From positions 50,220,343 through 50,284,342 of the forward strand of contig NC_065538.1 in NCBI RefSeq assembly GCF_932294415.1: a DNA stretch of 64,000 nt. The letters run 5' to 3'. The DNA is from Quercus robur. Taxonomy: Eukaryota; Streptophyta; Magnoliopsida; Fagales; Fagaceae. Position 1 is the stretch's first letter. The number at the start of each line of letters is the position of its first letter. A program made the translations under genes and the position numbers. Shown piece by piece: positions 57,600 to 64,000 of the stretch. The notes below the pieces were generated by a model. The model saw only the letters and a list, made by a program, of their open reading frames with translations, was not told where the DNA came from and did not search any database.

Positions 57600-60540
57600 T
57601 CACGAATGACAAATGGTAAGTTACTAAGAGGTCATCATCTTGTCATCACTGGAAAAGCTAGCATTGTCATCCTCATCATCACCATCATCACCATCCTTAT
57701 CTGTCAAAGCCTTTGGAGAAGGAGATGGAGAGGGAGCGAAACCACCAAGGCGAGCTTGTTGTCGTGCTATACGACTAACAAGGGTGTTCATTTGACACAT
57801 CTCATCAGTGAAAGAGTCAAGGCGAGCATCCATGCACTGAAACTGTGCCAGGATGGCCTTCAAGGTCACACCAATTGCCGAAGAAGAAGGAGCAGAGGTG
57901 GAAGGAGCTGAAGAAGAAGAAGCTATAGGATCTGCGTGATCGGTTGTCTCCATTAATGGCCACTTCGGTCAAAGTTAAGCCTCACTCCGCCAAACAGAAC
58001 CGGCACTGATGGTGTGAGAGATCGCGCCCCTGGCCCATTTTATAGGATGTTAGGCCAAACCCACATGAATGGGTGAAGTCGTGTTATTGTCTCTCAAAAT
58101 GGAGGTTCGACTGATTATATTTTCCCCCTTAGATTAAGAGTTTTATAATGGAGTTGCCACTTATTTAATTATTCGAAAAATAAGAAAACCATAATTGAAA
58201 ATTTTCTCATTTTATTAATTTGAAATTGAATTTACATTGATCATAGGTAAATTGCATGGCTTTGGTCCTAGATACAATCTAAGATAAAGTACATGGCTTT
58301 GTTTCCTAGTTACAATTTAGAAATTGAAAAATTACATGCGATAAACCCTAATTCAATTTATTAAGCATTGCATTTGGATTGAAAAATAAATTATAGTGAA
58401 TGTGTGTGGATTGTGATATTCTAGATTCAAGGATTTGAAAGAATTATTAAACAAACATGTTTTTCATATTTTTGATATAGATTTAAGATTAAAACTAGTG
58501 TTATGCATGAACATGTGAAGAATATATAAGAACATTTAAGAACATTCAAACATACTCAAGAGAATTTAAATAGTTATTATCATGCTTTAATCCTAAATTC
58601 TCATCATGACAACACAAAAAACAAGTTAGGAAAATAGATTATACCTTCATGCAAGATCCATTTAGTGGAGGAGGAGTCTCTTGGTAGAGATTCTAAGGGT
58701 GGAGAAAAAGAAGAGTTAGGAGAGGAAGAGTAAGTCTTACTCAATACCTTGAGTCTCAAGAAGACCAAGATATGACAAGACTACTCAACTTCTTAGAACT
58801 CAAGAGAGGAAAAGAGATGGGGTTTTTTTTTTTGTGTTTTGGAATGAAAAAGAGGGGGGTTTATATAGTAATGGTAGAGGAAATATAAATGAAATGCCAT
58901 TTAATGAGGGTTGACAAAGAATCATGAACCTAGACCTCATTTTAGCCTTAAGGGAAATCTGGTGCATTAAATGGAAAGATTGGTGGGAGTGAGGAGCAAG
59001 CCAAAATTCGGTTTTCCCGTAACTGTTGTAATAGCCTGTAGAGCCAATTTCGAATAATCATATCTGACTTAATTCTGACCGGAATTGTCTCGTTCTTGTG
59101 CTCAAATTGAAGCCCTGGTTGTCTAGTTTATGAGAAAATTAACCTCATTCACAAATTCAAAATATTCTGAGAGATATCTATGAAAGGGTGAGCAGAGGTC
59201 ATTTGTTAGAAAATGATTTTAGCACAATTAACATTAATAGGTCCCAAATTAGCTCCCAATTAACATTAAATGACTCAAATCACTCCCATTTCAGACTTAA
59301 TTGGTTCAAAATTTACCCTAATTAAAAGATAATTACACAAATTACTCATTGAATAATTAATATTTAACTATCTAGTTAATTAGGCGTGTGCAACTCTACC
59401 ATAAAATGTAGTCCTAACCAATCAAATTATGACACACCATCGTTCTCAAATTGATTATAGTTATATTGAAATTAATTATTCATAATCAAATATAGTCGGA
59501 CTCAATTTGTGATAGTGCATCTCAGCCATTAGAACTTGATTTGATGATAACTTTCAATCTGATGGTCCGATTAGGGCTTATGACCAGTCAATTTGATCGT
59601 TACAACATCAAGATCATTTTGGTGAAATGAGATTAAGGATCTAGTGACCAGAATCAAGATGCATATTTCCAAAATGAAATTACCCTTTTACCCTCCATGT
59701 GAGGTTAAATACGAGTTGCAAAATGGGGTGTCAACAGATGGCACCCATAGTGGTGAAATAAGGAGAATCAGGAATGGGGATGGAAAAGTGGCGAAGGATC
59801 CACGTGATAGATGAAAGAAAGATGAGCTTATCATGGGTCGCCATAGCTTGATACACATCGAGGATAGATGTGATGAAGTGAGAGGGAAAGTCTATAGAAA
59901 GGTCCTCAAGAAGAGATAAAATAAAATAAGCACGAGACTCAATGATAGAGTTATAGTGAGACAATGGAGTAAGAGTAAATGTCATCACCATGTTAAGGAA
60001 TCTCAGACCTTTTGCAAAGTCCGAGCATGGGGTGTTTTGCTTCCTACCCCATATGGAAGGTGTCTCATAAAAGTAAGACAAAAGCTCATCTTTGGACACA
60101 ATCCTAAGACACTCACAGCCAGGGCAGTTAAGATGTGCTACCTGCAGAATATGTAGTGCCTCGGATATAAGATCTATGGTAACTACGATTCGTGTACTTC
60201 GAAATGTAGTGGCAAACCGAGGTACAAAGTTATTGATACTGTGTATATGGAGTAAAACTCCTATATAAACACGATGGGACACCTCAAGGGTCTCTCACAT
60301 AGAGATTCCCAGCCCTGAGTCTAAATGACGACGGGGAGAGAAGTGTCGGAAAAGTCCGACAGAATAACATAACGCTTTGGATGAACGCCATATTTTCGAA
60401 AGTTCTCCAAGAAGTCCTTTCAGGCCTTCTTATCACGGAATTGAACGTGAAGAGGGGGAATAGGATTAGAAGAAGAAGAAGACCCAAAACCAAAAGGATT
60501 CCAAGCTGAAGTGGATTTACATGCTTTGGGTGCCATAGCG
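57600..60540 (-). pseudogene. Envelope-like third ORF region (putative plant transposon domain), broken
   Basis: Starts near 60537 with MAPKACKSTSAWNPFGFGSS. The central part has RIVVTIDLISEALHILQVAH, CPGCECLRIVSKDELLSYFY and LSHYNSIIESRAYFILSLLE. The far end (57953-57624) is Ser/Pro-rich with an acidic tail. The central domain is what databases call a putative plant transposon or envelope-like protein in copia-type elements with an extra ORF. Noncoding DNA (about 58000-59700) separates the parts. It is broken several times. No claim is made that it was a real envelope. Confidence 0.6.
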
Positions 60541-60549
60541 CAGCCTATT

Positions 60550-60584
<35 letters not shown>

Positions 60585-62400
60585 ACAATCACAACCAGAA
60601 ACAAGGAAATAGAAAAGAAAGGAAAGACGTATGCATGAAAAATGTATGAACATGACATAATATTTAAAAAGCATTATGGGTAAAACCCAATCCAATCCTA
60701 CCAGCACACATTCAACAATATCAAACATACATCTAAATGCATGAAATATTGTTAAAATGCAATGAGAATGCAATGCATAAGCATATAATATCAAAACAAG
60801 AACACCCAACCCAACAAGTTCACAAAAAATCTCAAAAACCCAAAAATTTTCAAAACCCTAAAAACTAGGTCAAAAATGCATGAATGCATGAAAATGAAGG
60901 CATTTAGGAAGCTTACCAAGTGATCTAAACTTGATAAAGGCCGAAAATGTAGTGGGTAGTGAGATTTGAGTGAAAGAAATGTGTTTGAAGCGCGAGAGAG
61001 AGAAGTGAAAAATGAAATCTGATTCGCGCTCAGACTATATAAGGAAAACGCATCTCGATGAATCGAAGTATCTGTCAAGATCTATCGAGCACTAAATCTC
61101 GATAGAAGTGAATCTATCGAGGTATTGTCGAGGATCTATCGACGGCAAAAACACCTTGATGGATAGAGAATTTGTCCAGAATCTATCGGCCAGACAAAAG
61201 GTTTTGAAAATTGTCTCGATGGATCGAAGAAGCTGTTGAGAATATGTTGAGAAGAAACCTAGAAATCTTGATGGATCAAGAATCCATCTAGATTTGTCGA
61301 GAAAATGAGAAAGAAGGACTGGATAGAAGAGAATCTGTCGAGGATCTGTCGAGAAGCTGTCGAGCTTGAAGAAAGAAGGTTTTTCAAGAAGGGAGAAACA
61401 CATAGAGATGGATGCAACAAGCAAGCTACTTAAACATAAATCCAAACAACATATTTAGCTCTCAAAACATCTCTCAACAACTTATGCAAAGCATTCATAG
61501 ATCCAAAACACACACACACACACTAAACAAGTCTAACCAATTTTATATTTCAAAACCAAGTTAAGATAGTTTAGTGAGCATATATTAATACATGTATTCC
61601 TTGTGATGGCCAAATCACATTGTACCTGCACACGTATCAAAAGTAGCAAAGAGTTTGCGTGTTATGTGTGAAACATAGCAAGAGTGCATAAGTGTCTCAT
61701 ATTATAACTATTTGAGATATGAGAAAATGAAATACACTCACACATAATCATAACTGCTTGATGGGACTATCACCTTCGAGATACATCCTATAACTCCCAC
61801 ATCTCCTAAAAACATGCTTACAACCATATTTAAAATCATTTTGATTCTTTTTGCTTTTATTTTGTCTTTGCATATTTTTCTTTTTGAACATAGCATGCAT
61901 GGATAAATAAGAGAGAGAAGAAGTACTCAATTATGTAAGCCAAAACATCACAATTTTGCTATGCCGAAGCATATAGATGTTATACATGATTGGAAGGCTT
62001 TAATGGTGAGATGGTTATTTATACCTTTCTCTTAGGATTTTCTAGTCCTTCCCGTCAAAAAGAGTGATATGAGTATTAATTATAAGAGATTACTTAATCA
62101 TACTCATCACAAACACGAGTCATAAAGCTCACTTGCTTAGTTGTGCATTAAGATACCCGTCTAAGTTACAAGAGATACAAAGTTTAGAAAACTTTGTTTC
62201 AATGGCCATCCAAGGTACACAAGTACCAATATACACGTACACACATTGTTTTTGTATTTTTCTGATTTTTCAAATTTTTTTTTTATTTTTAAGAAAATCA
62301 AAATAAACAAGAATTGAAAAAACAACAAAGCATAAAGCTAGACTGACTCAAAATCAGAAAGCAAAACAAACGAGTAATGCATAACCATAAGGGGAGAGAG
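60541..62400 (-). other. Noncoding interior of the copia fossil
   Basis: A GA tract lies at 60551-60584. Positions 61040-61370 hold a dense series of tctcgatagatc/tctatcgag-type words, the same motif style as in the LTR. I see no polymerase motifs here. Confidence 0.55.
60551..60584. repeat. (GA)n microsatellite
   Basis: About 17 GA units just upstream of the third-ORF start (minus strand). Confidence 0.9.
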
Positions 62401-64000
62401 AGAACAAGTGACTGGATCACTTTGAGCATTTTTCCTTCCACACCTTGGAAGAACCTTTTCTTTGTGCGAACCTTTGATCTAGAGGTGAGGGAGAAGAATT
62501 GAAACTGTTCAAGTTCGAAAGGAACATGAGGGCCTTAAGAAGATCTCTAAGAGGAGCAAAAGAGGATGGAAACTGATTTTGGTTTTCAGATGAGAGCATA
62601 CTATTGCTTTGTTGAGTGGCTAACCACTTGTAGCAATTTGGATGAGTGTGCCTTGAAGCTCCACAGTGATGACAGAAATGCGGCTTCTTTTATTGAGACT
62701 TTTTGTTGTTTTCCCATTTAGTCCTAGGGTTTCTAGCCTCTTACTTTTCAACCTTAGGGGGTGCTCTTAAATAGATTTGCCTTTATCTAAGTTCTCACTA
62801 GCTATTTCAGTTTTAAATTCATTATTCTTAGAATTAACATTATCGGCAGGTGAGAGAAACACAGTTGTACTAGATAAGGCAATATTAGAAGAAGAGAAAT
62901 CATACCCTAAACCAGTTTTATCAGAAGCAACTTTCTAAAAGTTTAGCATCTCATCGAGCTTTGCACTGGAAGTCCTCTCCAATTGAGGTCTAACTTGGAA
63001 TAGTTTCGCTTCAAGATTCTTTGTCCTTTCAGCAAGGAAGTTGTTCCGCAAAGCTCCAATGGTTTGATTTGCTTCATCAACCTTTGTAGAGAGCTCCTCT
63101 CAATCTAGCTCCACATCACTCAACTTCTTGGTGGCTAGCCTATACAGGTTCTCATACTTCTCATAAACCTTGTACAATTTTGCATAAGCTGTATGGATGT
63201 CATCTTGTTCATCCATTTTCTCAAACTTAGATACCACCAAGTCCTCTTCATCATCTACTATTTCTGTAACCCCTTCAGTAGGATCAATTGTAGCAGTGAA
63301 AGCATTCAAAATTCCCTTGTCATCACTGTCATCTGACTTAATCTTAGGCTTAGTGTCACTCAAGGTAGTAGCAAGAGCCTTGCTTTTCCCAATTGACTTG
63401 AGATATGTTGAACATTTTTGTTTTATGTGTCCAAAACCTTGACATCCGAAATACTTTGATCCGGAGGGAATAGTGTACTGACTGCCATTCTTAGCATCCT
63501 ACTTTCCTCTGTCTTGGCTTTCGAATTGAGAAGAACTGGATTGCTTACGGTCCTTATCAAATCCTTTTGCATTGGCATTCTTTATGAACTTCTTAAACTG
63601 CCTAGTGATATAGGACTTCATCTTGGAATTTTCATCATCTAAAGACTCATCAGTCTCGTTACTTTTGGCTTTCAGTGCCATGTTCTTACTTTTGCATCCT
63701 TTCTCAATTCTAGTCAAACCCAATTCATAGGTTTGTAAGTTTCCAACCAACTTTATCAAAGGAATGTAGTCAATATCCTTTGATTCTTCAATGATAGTGA
63801 TCTTGGCATGAAATCTCTCAAGCAGAGATCTGAGCACCTTTCTCACAACCTTGGGTTCGGGAATAATTTCCCCAAGATTGAAGGTTGAGTTGACTATGTC
63901 CTTCAGCTTGGCATAGAACTCATTAAATGACTCATCCTCCTTCATCTTTATCTCTTCAAAGCTAGTTGAGCCTTTGGAGTTTTGAATCCTTGACAGCCTT
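62400..64000 (-). pseudogene. Copia gag region, broken and partial
   Basis: On the minus strand: ESFNEFYAKLKDIVNSTFNL and VVRKVLRSLLERFHAKITII, typical of the UBN2-type gag core, then a Lys/Ser-rich stretch. A CX2C zinc-knuckle region (about 63450) follows, then an acidic segment with a coiled-coil-like DIHTAYAKLYKVYEKYENLY, and a second Cys/His cluster near 62680-62640. The N-terminal part lies beyond position 64000. Fits gag of the SIRE-type copia group. Confidence 0.75.

Larger units (their letters stand above)
56092..64000 (-). mobile_element. Ty1/copia retrotransposon fossil, runs off the window
   Basis: The 3' LTR (56092-57066) lies directly in GLP-C exon 1. Next, on the minus strand, come an envelope-like third-ORF region (about 57600-60540), noncoding DNA, and gag (about 62400-64000, continuing outside). 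The layout with a third ORF and large gag resembles the SIRE group. No integrase or reverse transcriptase is recognisable between gag and the third ORF, so the copy is internally deleted. It is broken in many places. The 5' LTR must lie beyond the window, so age from LTR divergence cannot be given. Confidence 0.75.

Noticed and set aside
56092-64000. Two separate copia elements (LTR/ORF3 and gag)
   Set aside because: All parts share one strand and the order expected for one element, and I found no internal LTR end between them; kept as one element with a deletion.

Overview
This window is nuclear DNA of a plant, very probably a woody eudicot. The evidence is intron-bearing germin-like genes, plant Ty3/gypsy and Ty1/copia elements, L1-type LINEs, plant Helitrons, and hAT and Mutator-type elements in AT-rich DNA with long TA, GA and poly-T tracts. 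An oak/beech/chestnut-type genome is my guess from the style of the repeats; it is not proven. No prokaryotic, organellar or free-viral genes are seen.

The only recognisable host gene family is a three-member germin-like protein (GLP) cluster, all on the minus strand. GLP-A (7987-9352) and GLP-B (31003-31862) look intact, with two exons each. GLP-C (55228-56091) is a pseudogene whose first exon is cut by a copia element. The copies are segmental duplicates: GLP-A and GLP-B share promoter-side DNA and, beyond it, the same fragment of an ancient endogenous pararetrovirus (about 10840-11900 and 32575-35100). GLP-B and GLP-C share their downstream DNA. Because the duplicates are old, they act as empty-site controls for later insertions.

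Layout. 1-7450: hAT element, head-to-head LINE remnants, a solo-LTR-like block and a GTACCG-rich terminal-inverted-repeat element. 7450-15800: GLP-A unit, with a SINE, the pararetrovirus fossil and a 3.4 kb LINE. 15945-26842: SINE whose TAA tail received a minus-strand Helitron carrying RPA1-like exons, itself split by a 6.1 kb gypsy element with both LTRs. 27790-30179: Mutator-like element with long inverted repeats and gene-like filler. 30600-35270: GLP-B unit with the second pararetrovirus copy and a solo LTR. 35274-42930: Helitron ends, a nested hAT element and a 6.2 kb plus-strand Helitron that captured exons of the spindle-checkpoint gene BUB1. 44933-45714: solo LTR with a perfect target duplication. 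45930-52930: decayed element carrying plant-mobile-domain and DUF7745-like sequence. 52930-56091: a foldback MITE, a hAT element and GLP-C. 56092-64000: a minus-strand copia element with its 3' LTR, an envelope-like third ORF region and gag, but no recognisable pol; it runs off the window.

The genes do not form a pathway. The story is local duplication of a defence- or cell-wall-type gene cluster, followed by repeated transposon nesting and gene capture. All alignments were done by eye, so identities and some boundaries are approximate.
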